Source of the DNA: a virus
IMG/VR virus record: IMGVR_UViG_3300006752_006525
Coordinates: 1 to 64,000 of that record
Length of the DNA: 64,000 nucleotides
Reading direction: 5' to 3' (one strand)
In this document: piece by piece, positions 24,941-32,855 of the stretch
How positions within the stretch are numbered: the first letter of the stretch is position 1
Layout of the letters: each line of letters starts with the position of its first letter
Made by a program: the position numbers and the translations under genes
Notes under the pieces: generated by a model
What the model saw: the letters and a program-made list of their open reading frames with translations, nothing else
What the model was told of the DNA's origin: nothing
Database searches by the model: none

Positions 24941-26367
24941 TGAGATCAAACATAGATGGTGCATTTATATTAGAGTGTACTAATACTAACGTCAGAGACG
25001 AATACAGAGCCCACACAATACGTCCACTTGCACCTTTTGCATTACACGAAGTATTTCACAAACGCAACATACCCAGCACTGTAATTAATTACACAGACTT
25101 CTGGCATCCTGTTACCCTAATTGAAATGTTCGAAAAATGGGTAACACGTTTTGGTGTTAGAAATCCTGTTATTGTGTGTAGCACACTGTTTAACAATTAT
25201 ATGTTAAGCGGTGATAATACAGTGACAGCATTTATCAAACATGTGAAAAAAGAATACAACATAAAATTAATCATTGGCGGACCTATTAATCTAATAGATT
25301 ACAGTTTAGACAGTGTTATTCCAGATGCAGTATTCCAAGGTAGAAGTTTACATTTATTTGAAAGATGGTTAGAGGGCAGTGAGCCTTTGCCTAACACTGT
25401 AGAAACTGTTAATGGTGTTCAAAAATTTCACAATCCAAGCAATGAAGTAATCGAAGATCCTATTGTACCAGAACTACACAATGATTTCTGTTTGGATAAA
25501 AATGACATTATCAATTTTGAAACAAGACTAGGATGCAAGTTTAATTGTACTTTTTGCAATTTTGAATTTAGAAATGCTAAAAAAGTAAACGATGCCAGTG
25601 TAGCAAAATTAGAAAGATTTTTTAGAATAGCAAATGTACGTTATGGTATAGACACATTCAGTTGTGTAGACGATACCTTTAACGAGGACGACAACAAGAT
25701 ACAAACATTGCACACTGCCACAGGCATGTTAGATTATGTTCCTACCATAGTAGGATACAATAGATTTGATATCATGATGGCAAAACCTTACCAAGCAGAA
25801 CTACTTGATGAATGTGGCTTCCATGGTCATTACTTTGGTATTGAAACACTAAACCGCGAAGCAAGTAAAATGATTCGCAAAGGTATTAGAAAAGAAAAAG
25901 CATATGACTTTATGCGTTTTATCAGAGATACTTTCCCACATTGGCACACCTGTGCTGGATACATAATGGGTATACCCGGTGAACCTCTTGAAGAAGCCAT
26001 AGACACAATGAGTCATATTGCTGATAATAAATTACTCAAAAGCATCATACCTAACAGTTTAGGCTTATATAGAATACCAGGCAATGAACACAACTACAGC
26101 GAAATGAGCAAGAACCCTGAAAAATTTGGAATACGTCTCACACAACAAACAAGTGGACATGATGTGTTTTGGACTTCAGCAACCACAGACAAGAGAACTG
26201 CTGATGTAGCGGCATTGAGAGCCGCAAGTATTTTGGGCAAGAAAAAGTGTAAACCTTTAGACCCATGGGAATGGGCTAGTTCACGTACAACTGGACACGG
26301 TGAATCGGCGCATAATCATATACGCCGATACATATCACGTAAGGTTAATTATATAACTTGGTTATAA
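24940..26367 (+). CDS. Radical SAM protein 2 (paralogue of the 13539 gene)
   Basis: 475 aa. Ligand cysteines 199, 203 and 206 in LGCKFNCTFC. Shared blocks with the first paralogue include NFEFRNAK against SFDLRNTK, FGIETLN against FGIETLE, the helix IADNKLL against IADEKLL, and the NPEKFG end motif. The N-terminal ~180 residues are again Rossmann-like with no B12 His motif. It is transcribed with the late 103-aa gene. The last 19 bases overlap convergently with phoH. The substrate is unknown. Confidence 0.88.
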   Translation: MRSNIDGAFILECTNTNVRDEYRAHTIRPLAPFALHEVFHKRNIPSTVINYTDFWHPVTLIEMFEKWVTRFGVRNPVIVCSTLFNNYMLSGDNTVTAFIKHVKKEYNIKLIIGGPINLIDYSLDSVIPDAVFQGRSLHLFERWLEGSEPLPNTVETVNGVQKFHNPSNEVIEDPIVPELHNDFCLDKNDIINFETRLGCKFNCTFCNFEFRNAKKVNDASVAKLERFFRIANVRYGIDTFSCVDDTFNEDDNKIQTLHTATGMLDYVPTIVGYNRFDIMMAKPYQAELLDECGFHGHYFGIETLNREASKMIRKGIRKEKAYDFMRFIRDTFPHWHTCAGYIMGIPGEPLEEAIDTMSHIADNKLLKSIIPNSLGLYRIPGNEHNYSEMSKNPEKFGIRLTQQTSGHDVFWTSATTDKRTADVAALRAASILGKKKCKPLDPWEWASSRTTGHGESAHNHIRRYISRKVNYITWL

Positions 26368-27098
26368 ATTCCTAGCACTTCGTCAACTACAGGATGTCTT
26401 TCGATATCTGTATTTGCAAACTCAACAACCTTTATTCTGTCAGATGCAATTCTTTGCAATCTTTCTATAAACAGTTTCAAGCCATTGGATTCATAACCTC
26501 TATCGTGCTGAGCTAAGTCGCCTGTTACAACTAACTTACTGCCTTCACCTATTCTGGTTAGTAGCATTTTCATTTGACTGTCGGTAGCATTCTGCATTTC
26601 GTCAGCAATGATATATGAATTCTTGAATGTTCTTCCTCTCATGTAAGCAAGGGGAGAAATTTCAACCTTGTTATCTCCAATCATATATTCAATTTGGTCT
26701 GGAGTATAATACTCCTCAAATAAATCAAACACTGGTCTTGTCCATGGCGCCATCTTTTCTTGTAATGTGCCTGGTAAAAATCCATGTTGCTCGTCCACAC
26801 TGACTGCAGGTCGTGTAACTACGAACTTATCGATGTCACCTCCTTTGAGTTCTTTGATGCCTGCTAGTGTTGATATGAGTGTTTTGCCCGTTCCTGCTGG
26901 ACCGATTGCAAACACTATGTTTACATTTGGATTTTCTAATAGACCTAATAGTTTGTCTTGGTTAAAATTTCTGGGTACAATGTTTACTGTACTCTGTCTG
27001 TTGCGTTGGACGCCTCCTTGTATTACTCTCAAATATGATTCTCCATGTTGTTGTTTTCGATACTTGTTGCATTTCTGCTTTCTTGCTTTTCTAGACAT
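26349..27098 (-). CDS. phoH: PhoH-like ATPase
   Basis: 249 aa. Walker A GPAGTGKT at residues 66-73 and IADEMQNATDSQMKMLLTR as the Walker B/sensor region, then VVTGDLAQHD. This is the PhoH core without extra domains, widespread in marine phages and linked in bacteria to phosphate starvation; its biochemical role (helicase or RNase partner) is still debated. It is alone on the minus strand between plus-strand genes. Its leader holds a strong hairpin with a T-run. Confidence 0.93.
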   Translation of the reverse strand: MSRKARKQKCNKYRKQQHGESYLRVIQGGVQRNRQSTVNIVPRNFNQDKLLGLLENPNVNIVFAIGPAGTGKTLISTLAGIKELKGGDIDKFVVTRPAVSVDEQHGFLPGTLQEKMAPWTRPVFDLFEEYYTPDQIEYMIGDNKVEISPLAYMRGRTFKNSYIIADEMQNATDSQMKMLLTRIGEGSKLVVTGDLAQHDRGYESNGLKLFIERLQRIASDRIKVVEFANTDIERHPVVDEVLGIYNQVI

Positions 27099-27129
27099 TC
27101 GGGTACTCCCATTTTTTTGTCACAAAAAA

Positions 27130-27157
27130 ACGAGTAGAAGGTTTCCCCTGTACTCGT
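27130..27157 (-). terminator. Terminator-like hairpin in the phoH leader
   Basis: On the minus strand ACGAGTA pairs with TACTCGT around a 14-nt loop, followed by seven T. CACAAAAA upstream can extend the stem with TTTTTTGTG. It ends about 32 bases before the phoH ATG and no other minus-strand gene precedes it, so attenuation of phoH is the likely meaning. Confidence 0.55.
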
Positions 27158-27318
27158 GGTAACTTTTTGTGTCTTCCAACTTTTTAGATGGTTGATTATC
27201 ATCATACAATATTATTTAGCCGGAGAAATTACACAAAAACACAGTTGTTTATAGGTTAACCCCCATGTTAAGTGGCCAAAATAAGAATATTTCTTAACAA
27301 CTTATACTAAATAAAAGT
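27158..27318. other. Intergenic region between phoH and the 27362 gene
   Basis: AT-rich spacer. The minus strand contains GGCTAAATAATATTG, a weak match to the late octamer that could start phoH transcription. The plus strand has CTTATACTAAATA near 27301 as a possible -10. No ORF is credible here. Confidence 0.35.
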
Positions 27319-27342
27319 GGTTAGTATTTACTAACCTTTTTT
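27319..27342 (+). terminator. Rho-independent-terminator-like hairpin
   Basis: GGTTAGTA, loop TT, TACTAACC and six T. It sits only ~20 bases before the start codon at 27362, immediately ahead of the Shine-Dalgarno site, so it may act as an attenuator of that gene. Confidence 0.6.
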
Positions 27343-27361
27343 ATCTATATAGGAGTAACAT

Positions 27362-27592
27362 ATGGATAGTATTATGAAAATAGTCAATGACTTTGTCGGC
27401 GGCCTAAGTTCAATTTTTATTGGGCTACTAGGTTTAGGAATACTTTCAGGCTTATTGTTTGGAAATCAATTCTTTATCGGCGATGTTATTGGAAACATCA
27501 CAGCACTAGTTTCAGGACTCGGTGAAAGCGGATTAGTTGGACTAATCGTAGCAATCATTGTGCTTCACCTACTAGGAGTAAAAGCCAAGTAG
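27362..27592 (+). CDS. Small membrane protein, 76 aa
   Basis: Two hydrophobic helices (~12-34 and 50-72) rich in Gly/Leu/Ile, with a short basic tail. A strong AGGAG site is present. The size and topology recall holins or small pore proteins, but there is no specific signature. Confidence 0.6.
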   Translation: MDSIMKIVNDFVGGLSSIFIGLLGLGILSGLLFGNQFFIGDVIGNITALVSGLGESGLVGLIVAIIVLHLLGVKAK

Positions 27593-27604
27593 AGAAACGG
27601 GGTT

Positions 27605-27624
27605 GGGGTGACCCGCATCACCCC
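27605..27624 (+). other. GC-rich intercistronic hairpin
   Basis: GGGGTGA/TCACCCC 7-bp stem with loop CCCGCA and no T-run. It lies between the membrane protein and the barrel gene; mRNA stabilisation or processing is more likely than termination. Confidence 0.5.
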
Positions 27625-27654
27625 CTACAACTATAATAACAAAAAGGAGAAAAT

Positions 27655-28263
27655 ATGAAAGTATTTCATATCTTTGCAGTGGCACTATTGGGTTTTTCTT
27701 TCAGTGCAAATGCAGTTGAATTAGGTGGTAAAGTTGGAGTTGCGTCTGACAATTATTTCAGAGGTATAAACATGAGTGACGGTTTTGGATACTCTGCAGG
27801 TGGTTATTTAGATCACGACAGCGGTATTTGGGCAGGTGCTAAGTTTATGTCTATGGATGACAGTGAGTACATGCATAGTTATGGTATTGGATACGGCCTT
27901 GAATTAGGTGGCGTTGATATAAACGTTATGTATCAAGATCACAACTTTAGCATGGACGGTTCAGAAGGCTGGGAAGAAGTAGGCGTTAAAGCAGACTTTG
28001 ACTGGTTCGCAGTTCGTTACCATGTAGGCCTCGATGATGCAAGTGATTACTGGGAAGTAAGCTCTAGTGCATTAAAGTACCTAGACGTAGCATACGGTGA
28101 TTGGGACGATGCTGGTTCATTCTGGAAATTATCAAAAGGTTTCGACCTACTTGGTGGTGAACTAGAAATGGGCTACATTGACCATGACAGTAATGATGAA
28201 GATTTTGCAGATAAAATACAAGATCTTGACAACTTCTACGTTGGTTACAGTTACAGGTTCTAA
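27655..28263 (+). CDS. Outer-membrane beta-barrel protein, Gcw_chp-like
   Basis: 202 aa. Signal peptide with ANA cleavage after residue 20. The mature start (ELGGKVGVASDNYFRGINMSDG, shown in parts: VGVASDNYFRG, then GGYLDHDSGIWAGA) resembles the Gcw_chp/TIGR02001 porin-like family. Alternating hydrophobic strands and the terminal aromatic YSYRF fit Bam-dependent insertion. A phage-encoded outer-membrane protein could change permeability or receptors of the infected cell, or be carried on virions. It is flanked by a hairpin upstream and a strong terminator downstream. Confidence 0.75.
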   Translation: MKVFHIFAVALLGFSFSANAVELGGKVGVASDNYFRGINMSDGFGYSAGGYLDHDSGIWAGAKFMSMDDSEYMHSYGIGYGLELGGVDINVMYQDHNFSMDGSEGWEEVGVKADFDWFAVRYHVGLDDASDYWEVSSSALKYLDVAYGDWDDAGSFWKLSKGFDLLGGELEMGYIDHDSNDEDFADKIQDLDNFYVGYSYRF

Positions 28264-28279
28264 ACTTGTACAACTAGGG

Positions 28280-28301
28280 AAAAGGCCTCCGGGCCTTTTT
28301 T
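28280..28301 (+). terminator. Rho-independent terminator
   Basis: AAAAGGCC, loop TCCG, GGCCTTTT plus further T. It lies just after the barrel gene and abuts the next promoter. Confidence 0.88.
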
Positions 28302-28302
28302 C

Positions 28303-28330
28303 TTGACTTTTATTTCAAATCTGTTATAAT
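28303..28330 (+). promoter_or_regulatory. Sigma70-type promoter
   Basis: TTGACT (28303-28308), 16 bp, TATAAT (28325-28330). A leader with AAAGGAG precedes the ATG at 28354. Confidence 0.75.
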
Positions 28331-28353
28331 AATACAGTAAAAGGAGAAAACAA

Positions 28354-28557
28354 ATGAGTTTGATAAACGTAATTCTAATAGCAATAACCACATTCTTTAT
28401 AGTAAAGGCTGGCTGGTTATTAATTAGAGGCATGTTTGGCTTTGATAGCAATGGCTACAGAGGCATAACATATTCATTTTACTTTTTCCTTTGTGTACTA
28501 GGATGGTGGACTGCTATTTGTTTAGTGCTGTGGCTTATAGGATTTGATGTATTCTGA
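28354..28557 (+). CDS. Small membrane protein, 67 aa
   Basis: Two hydrophobic helices (INVILIAITTFFIVKAGWLL and the C-terminal LCVLGWWTAICLVLWLIGF). TGATG coupling to the next gene. No family was recognised. Confidence 0.6.
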   Translation: MSLINVILIAITTFFIVKAGWLLIRGMFGFDSNGYRGITYSFYFFLCVLGWWTAICLVLWLIGFDVF

Positions 28558-29108
28558 TGATAGTTAACCTAGATCAAATATTAAAAGAACGTCTTGTATA
28601 TCCTGAGAGCAAAAACCTACAGCAAAGAGGTATTGCCGACAAAATAGAAGAACGTTGCAACCTTATTATCAAGCAGAACTTTCCTGATGTACAAGACCCA
28701 CGCAGTAGACGTAGCATTGAAGACATCACAATAGGTGATACTTATGTGGATCACAAGAGCAGTGACGAAGCATTAGACTTCAAAATGCCTAATCTTATCA
28801 GCATAGACAGACTAATACATTTGGATAAACCGTTGATGTATAACTTTATTATATACAACAGCGATGACAAAACCATTGTGAAAAACTTTAGTTTGAATGT
28901 GTATGAACTCAATTGGGACCATCTCAGCATACAAAATCTAGGTAAAGGGCAACTGCAAATCAAAAATATGAAAGAGTTTTTGCAGAATCCTAAGTCAACA
29001 ATGACCAAAGAAGAGTGGATAGCACGTCTTAAAACAGAGGCTATTGCGTTCTACGATAAACTGTTATCAAAAACTACGGATCGTAAGACTTACTGGATGT
29101 CGCTCTAG
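28557..29108 (+). CDS. Hypothetical protein, possible PD-(D/E)XK nuclease fold
   Basis: 183 aa. The stretch IGDTYVDHKSSDEALDFKMP, then NLISIDRL, resembles the D-x(n)-(D/E)xK plus MPNLIS pattern of restriction-like nucleases (yvDVKTxd...fnMPNLISv), and is followed by beta strands (YNFIIYNSDD). A catalytic Lys of DHK or DFK is plausible. Degradation or processing of DNA is inferred and not certain. Confidence 0.4.
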   Translation: MIVNLDQILKERLVYPESKNLQQRGIADKIEERCNLIIKQNFPDVQDPRSRRSIEDITIGDTYVDHKSSDEALDFKMPNLISIDRLIHLDKPLMYNFIIYNSDDKTIVKNFSLNVYELNWDHLSIQNLGKGQLQIKNMKEFLQNPKSTMTKEEWIARLKTEAIAFYDKLLSKTTDRKTYWMSL

Positions 29109-29111
29109 ATT

Positions 29112-29119
29112 GATAAATA
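29112..29119 (+). promoter_or_regulatory. Late promoter GATAAATA
   Basis: In context TGATAAATAGTTGTAACAGG, nearly the same as at 24602 and 36292, followed by AGGAG and the ATG at 29141. Confidence 0.78.
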
Positions 29120-29140
29120 GTTGTAACAGGAGTTATTGTT

Positions 29141-29710
29141 ATGACTATAGCATTGAAAATACTAAACGATCAAATCAAAAAGATTTCAGAGACTAATACT
29201 CTACTGGATATGCTTCTAGAATTTGAAAAAGTATTAGATGATGTTGATCTATATGCATATAAAAATTGGAACCAAGGCGAGATACTAGAAGGTCCCATTG
29301 TTGATAGACATTTTGTAACAGTAAAACTAATGTTCCTCAATGAAGAAATGCCTGATCCATATGGAGCAAAAAGATTATTTGCTAAGGATTGTTTGGTAAA
29401 GTTTTCAAAGGACACTCTTATACGTCCAATCAAAGTCAAAAGTTGGGACGATATCACAACAGAGGCTAGACCGGATGGGTCTATCAAGAAAAAAGCAAGA
29501 TCAAAATCTGAACCTGTGTGGGTAGTTGAAATCAAAATGCCACGTAGATTCGTAGACGAATTTAGTTCAGAGCGTATAGAAATAGATAATGATAACTTTG
29601 TTGACTTAGATAGTCTAGATGCTGAAGTACAACAACAGCAAGAACAAGATATGATGCAGACCGATCCAAATATGGATATGAACATGGGTATGCAACAAGG
29701 AACTATATAA
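29141..29710 (+). CDS. Late hypothetical protein, 189 aa
   Basis: The N-terminal half is helical and acidic. The C-terminus is Gln/Met/Asp-rich (QQQQEQDMMQ and NMDMNMGMQQ), typical of flexible tails. Late promoter control points to a virion or assembly function. It is coupled (TAATG) to the next gene. Confidence 0.55.
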   Translation: MTIALKILNDQIKKISETNTLLDMLLEFEKVLDDVDLYAYKNWNQGEILEGPIVDRHFVTVKLMFLNEEMPDPYGAKRLFAKDCLVKFSKDTLIRPIKVKSWDDITTEARPDGSIKKKARSKSEPVWVVEIKMPRRFVDEFSSERIEIDNDNFVDLDSLDAEVQQQQEQDMMQTDPNMDMNMGMQQGTI

Positions 29711-30474
29711 TGGGAATCAAGCAGGGTGAATTAAAAGACACAATGCTCAGCAAGGTTAGTATTGATGAGTTTGTGCCTAAGACAGGTGATGTAGAAGATG
29801 TCATCACTGCTGGGTTTTATGTATCTGAAAGTGAAGTAGGCAATGATGTATACAAGTACATTTCAAACTCCACAGCAGATGTCAGAGACGTAGAAGTATC
29901 TCCAAACCCAAACCCAGATGGTTACTATATGGTGTTTGTGGAAATGGATCGTAACCCAGAAGCTCTTTCCAAGATAAGAGAAATTTGCAAAGACTTAGAA
30001 AATGTTGCAGGTTCTTTGAGATGGCAAGGTAAAACACATTTAATAGATGAGTATCACAGTCTATATGAAGACGATATTGAAAAGTATGTGATACTGGAGC
30101 CAGCAAAGTATATGGATAAAGAACAATTTGATGCAGAGCAGGTAGCCGCACAAGAAGCCGCAGAGCAACAAGACAATTCAAATAAGATTTTAGAGTTTTT
30201 AAGAGACAGCAGTTTATTAGAAGCAGGAATTAACGACAATAAAATTGTCATGCGTGGATCGAGAGATGTAGCACAATTAGAAATTGTGAACTTTGGTCCT
30301 GCAAAAGACATAATGGCAGAAGTTGGAATCAACGAAAGTGCAATCAAGCCATTGGACAGTACACTTAGAATGTTTAACAGTATGTTAGGTGAGATGAGAG
30401 CCGTTCCAATCGATGATTACATCGTGGTATTCCATCCAAGCCAAGATAACGTACTGGTAACAAAACAATGTTAG
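29710..30474 (+). CDS. Late hypothetical protein, 254 aa
   Basis: Mixed alpha/beta, with an acidic Ala/Gln/Glu helix near residues 140-165 and a C-terminal domain ending VFHPSQDNVLVTKQC. It shares the late operon with the two neighbours. No family was recognised. Confidence 0.55.
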   Translation: MGIKQGELKDTMLSKVSIDEFVPKTGDVEDVITAGFYVSESEVGNDVYKYISNSTADVRDVEVSPNPNPDGYYMVFVEMDRNPEALSKIREICKDLENVAGSLRWQGKTHLIDEYHSLYEDDIEKYVILEPAKYMDKEQFDAEQVAAQEAAEQQDNSNKILEFLRDSSLLEAGINDNKIVMRGSRDVAQLEIVNFGPAKDIMAEVGINESAIKPLDSTLRMFNSMLGEMRAVPIDDYIVVFHPSQDNVLVTKQC

Positions 30475-30941
30475 GATTTATAAAAGCACTCCCAATCATG
30501 ATAGTAATACTAGGAGCAGGTTATGCCGCTCATAGTTTTATTGTGAACGAAAAAGAAAATCGTATCAATCAATTACAATCACAAGTTGATTATCTCAACA
30601 CTGAAAATGTTGCACTGCAAACAGCGGCCGCAACTAACGAAGCAACCATTAGAAGCCTAGAAGCAAATGCAAAACAACAAGCAGAAGCAATGATGGGTTT
30701 ACAAAATAGAAACAATGAGTTGAATGCAGAGCGTGATAGTTATATGAGAATATTTGCTGACCATGATCTAACAAAATTAGCAAGAGCAAAACCAGGCAGT
30801 ATAGAATTAAAAGCAAATAGAGCAACAGCAGATGTATTTAGATCTGTTGAAGCAGACAGCAGAGAATTAGATAAAGCCGATGGCGAAGAAGCATTCGATG
30901 ATTTTACACTGAAGACAGAGACACAAGATGACAAAAAGTAA
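30468..30941 (+). CDS. Spanin-like inner-membrane coiled-coil protein
   Basis: 157 aa. One N-terminal signal-anchor (residues ~5-23), then a long periplasmic coiled coil (NRINQLQSQVDYLNTENVAL, then MMGLQNRNNELNAERD) and a charged C-terminus. This is the architecture of inner-membrane spanins (Rz). The next gene overlaps it by 14 bases and encodes a lipoprotein, as expected for an i-/o-spanin pair. The assignment rests on topology and context, not on sequence identity. Confidence 0.5.
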   Translation: MLGFIKALPIMIVILGAGYAAHSFIVNEKENRINQLQSQVDYLNTENVALQTAAATNEATIRSLEANAKQQAEAMMGLQNRNNELNAERDSYMRIFADHDLTKLARAKPGSIELKANRATADVFRSVEADSRELDKADGEEAFDDFTLKTETQDDKK

Positions 30942-31683
30942 AGCAATAAAAAGTATATTTGATTTTGCAGTTATAGGAGGATTAGTATTATTCCTAGCCT
31001 CTTGTAGTAGTATGCAAAGTGTACCATATCAGCAACCTAGTCAAGTTAAAGTATTCACAGAAGAAGTCAAGTTAGACATTTATCAACCACCTCTACCACA
31101 GGAAATATCTATGAGAGATATACAGTGGTATGTGATGACTAACACACCATGCAAACCTGCAACAGGCGAGAACAAGAATCCAAAGTATTACACCACTGAG
31201 AAGTATATGAGTGAGAAGTATACCAAGGAAGATGGTACAACAAGTACTCGTGCTGTCAGAGACGAAGCAGGTAAACGTATACTCAGAGAGCAACTCAAAG
31301 ACGAAAACGGTGAAGTCATAATGGTGTGTGGCAACATGGATCAAAAGATAGCAGAGTTGGAAAAAAAGATTGGCGGTGAGTTTGTAATGATGGGTATCAG
31401 TGTCAAAGGCTATGAGAACATGGCTTACAACTTACAAGAGATCAAACGTTATCTCAATCAACAAAAAGAAATTATTTTATATTACCGTGAAGCAACCGGT
31501 GGATTTGATAATGACAGCAAAGAAGATTGGTTAGAAAAGAACGAAACTAACCAAGCGGACCAAGTAGAAGATGCAAAACGTGATAACGAGCAACAAGCAT
31601 CTGAACTTGCACAACCTGAAGAAGAGAAATCAAGTTTTTCAATCGGAAACTTGATACCAGGATTACCAAAAACCAAAGACTAA
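30928..31683 (+). CDS. Lipoprotein, possible outer-membrane spanin partner
   Basis: 251 aa. Signal peptide with lipobox LASC (Cys26). PPLPQEISMRDIQWYVMTN near the N-terminus recalls proteins beside spanin-like genes in T4-like marine phages. The C-terminus is Gln/Glu-rich. It is much longer than classical o-spanins, so another envelope role is possible. Its start lies within the upstream anchor protein. Confidence 0.5.
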   Translation: MTKSKAIKSIFDFAVIGGLVLFLASCSSMQSVPYQQPSQVKVFTEEVKLDIYQPPLPQEISMRDIQWYVMTNTPCKPATGENKNPKYYTTEKYMSEKYTKEDGTTSTRAVRDEAGKRILREQLKDENGEVIMVCGNMDQKIAELEKKIGGEFVMMGISVKGYENMAYNLQEIKRYLNQQKEIILYYREATGGFDNDSKEDWLEKNETNQADQVEDAKRDNEQQASELAQPEEEKSSFSIGNLIPGLPKTKD

Positions 31684-31686
31684 ATT

Positions 31687-31908
31687 ATGCTTACACAAGA
31701 AGAATTTTTACGTCTGCTCAGGACAGAGCATGACTTTGATTTACAGATGGAAGATCGTTTTGATGAGATTCCTAACTTTGATAGTCTAAGTATTGTTGAA
31801 GTTATAATGACTTTAGAAACAGAATACGATATAGATATCGAAGACGACCTAATAGATGGTTTGGAAACAGTCAAAGAACTATTTGATTTAGTTAATGATT
31901 TAAGTTGA
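31687..31908 (+). CDS. Acyl carrier protein-like
   Basis: 73 aa. NFDSLSIVEVIMTLETEYDI matches the ACP signature LDSLxxVExxMxLExxF, with Ser33 as the phosphopantetheine attachment site. It is acidic throughout. The helix pattern ends TVKELFDLV, like ACP helix IV. No acyltransferase or synthase is next to it; it could feed on host lipid metabolism or carry an aminoacyl group. The DnaJ promoter overlaps its end. Confidence 0.75.
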   Translation: MLTQEEFLRLLRTEHDFDLQMEDRFDEIPNFDSLSIVEVIMTLETEYDIDIEDDLIDGLETVKELFDLVNDLS

Positions 31909-31933
31909 CATTACAGCATAATAATGCTATAAT
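31905..31933 (+). promoter_or_regulatory. Sigma70-type promoter of dnaJ, leaderless
   Basis: TTGACA (31905-31910), 17 bp, perfect TATAAT (31928-31933). The ATG at 31940 is exactly at the expected +1. Confidence 0.8.
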
Positions 31934-31939
31934 TTGACA

Positions 31940-32722
31940 ATGAATTATTACGACCTGTTAGGTGTAAATCACACTACCACACCCGGAGAGATCAAGAAAG
32001 CATATCGCAAACTTGCATCTAAGCATCACCCTGACAAGGGAGGTGACCCAGAACAGTTCAAACAAATTCAAGAAGCATACGAAACACTAAGTGACCCTGA
32101 TAAAAAATATGCTTACGACAATCCTGATCCATTCAGTAGGGGCAGTCCATTTGAACAGGGCAGTCCATTTGCAGACATATTTGGTGACGTGTTTGGGCGT
32201 AGAGCACAACCTTCACGTAATCCAGATACTGTAACACAATTACGTATTGATCTAGCAACAGCATACAACGGAAGAAGTATAATGGTTGACTTAGGTTATA
32301 TGAGAGAGTACATTGATATACCTGCTGGTATAAGAGATGGTTCTAGAATACGTTTAGCAGGCAAAGGACAAATAAGATATCAAGGATTACCGCCAGGTGA
32401 TTTACAAATCAAAGTATTTGTTGATATGCCATATGGAATGGCACGTGACAATGATGATTTGTATCAACGTGTAAGTATACCGTCAATAGATGCTATTACT
32501 GGCACTGAAATATTAGTAGAGAATGCAGTTGGTGGAGGATTAAAAGTTTCTATACCTGCTGGAACACAACCTGGTGCTAAACTAAAGTTATCAAATCAGG
32601 GTATGCCTAATCCTAGTACAGGAAGTTTAGGAAATATGATTGTGGTTGTAGAAGTTTCTACACCAAGAGTTACCAATCCTGAACACCTAGAGTGGTTAAA
32701 TAAAATTAAGAATGATTTATAA
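31940..32722 (+). CDS. dnaJ: DnaJ-family co-chaperone (type II, CbpA-like)
   Basis: 260 aa. J-domain NYYDLLGVN...[15 protein letters not shown] with His30-Pro31-Asp32, then a Gly/Phe/Pro linker (residues ~68-90), then a C-terminal peptide-binding domain ([19 protein letters not shown]). The Cys-rich zinc domain of DnaJ type I is missing, as in CbpA/DnaJB. It would activate host DnaK. The start MNYYD is chosen because an upstream TTG lies before the predicted +1. Confidence 0.93.
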   Translation: MNYYDLLGVNHTTTPGEIKKAYRKLASKHHPDKGGDPEQFKQIQEAYETLSDPDKKYAYDNPDPFSRGSPFEQGSPFADIFGDVFGRRAQPSRNPDTVTQLRIDLATAYNGRSIMVDLGYMREYIDIPAGIRDGSRIRLAGKGQIRYQGLPPGDLQIKVFVDMPYGMARDNDDLYQRVSIPSIDAITGTEILVENAVGGGLKVSIPAGTQPGAKLKLSNQGMPNPSTGSLGNMIVVVEVSTPRVTNPEHLEWLNKIKNDL

Positions 32723-32855
32723 GTGTTTCGAATGTGGCGTAACAGTAATGCTAGGCCTAATAAAATATCATACAGCAGATAAGACAAAAGTTTTCTGTGG
32801 TGCTGAATGTAGTGTAAAGTATCACGCAAAGCAAAGGAGCGATAAAAACAAATGA
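32712..32855 (+). CDS. Small zinc-finger-like protein, 47 aa
   Basis: Cys5-x2-Cys8 (CFEC) and Cys29-x3-Cys33 (CGAEC) with [11 protein letters not shown], a TRASH/MYM-like treble-clef pattern. It overlaps the end of dnaJ by 11 bases and the start of clpA (ATGA). It may be an adaptor within the chaperone/protease unit; that is inference from position only. Confidence 0.55.
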   Translation: MIYKCFECGVTVMLGLIKYHTADKTKVFCGAECSVKYHAKQRSDKNK

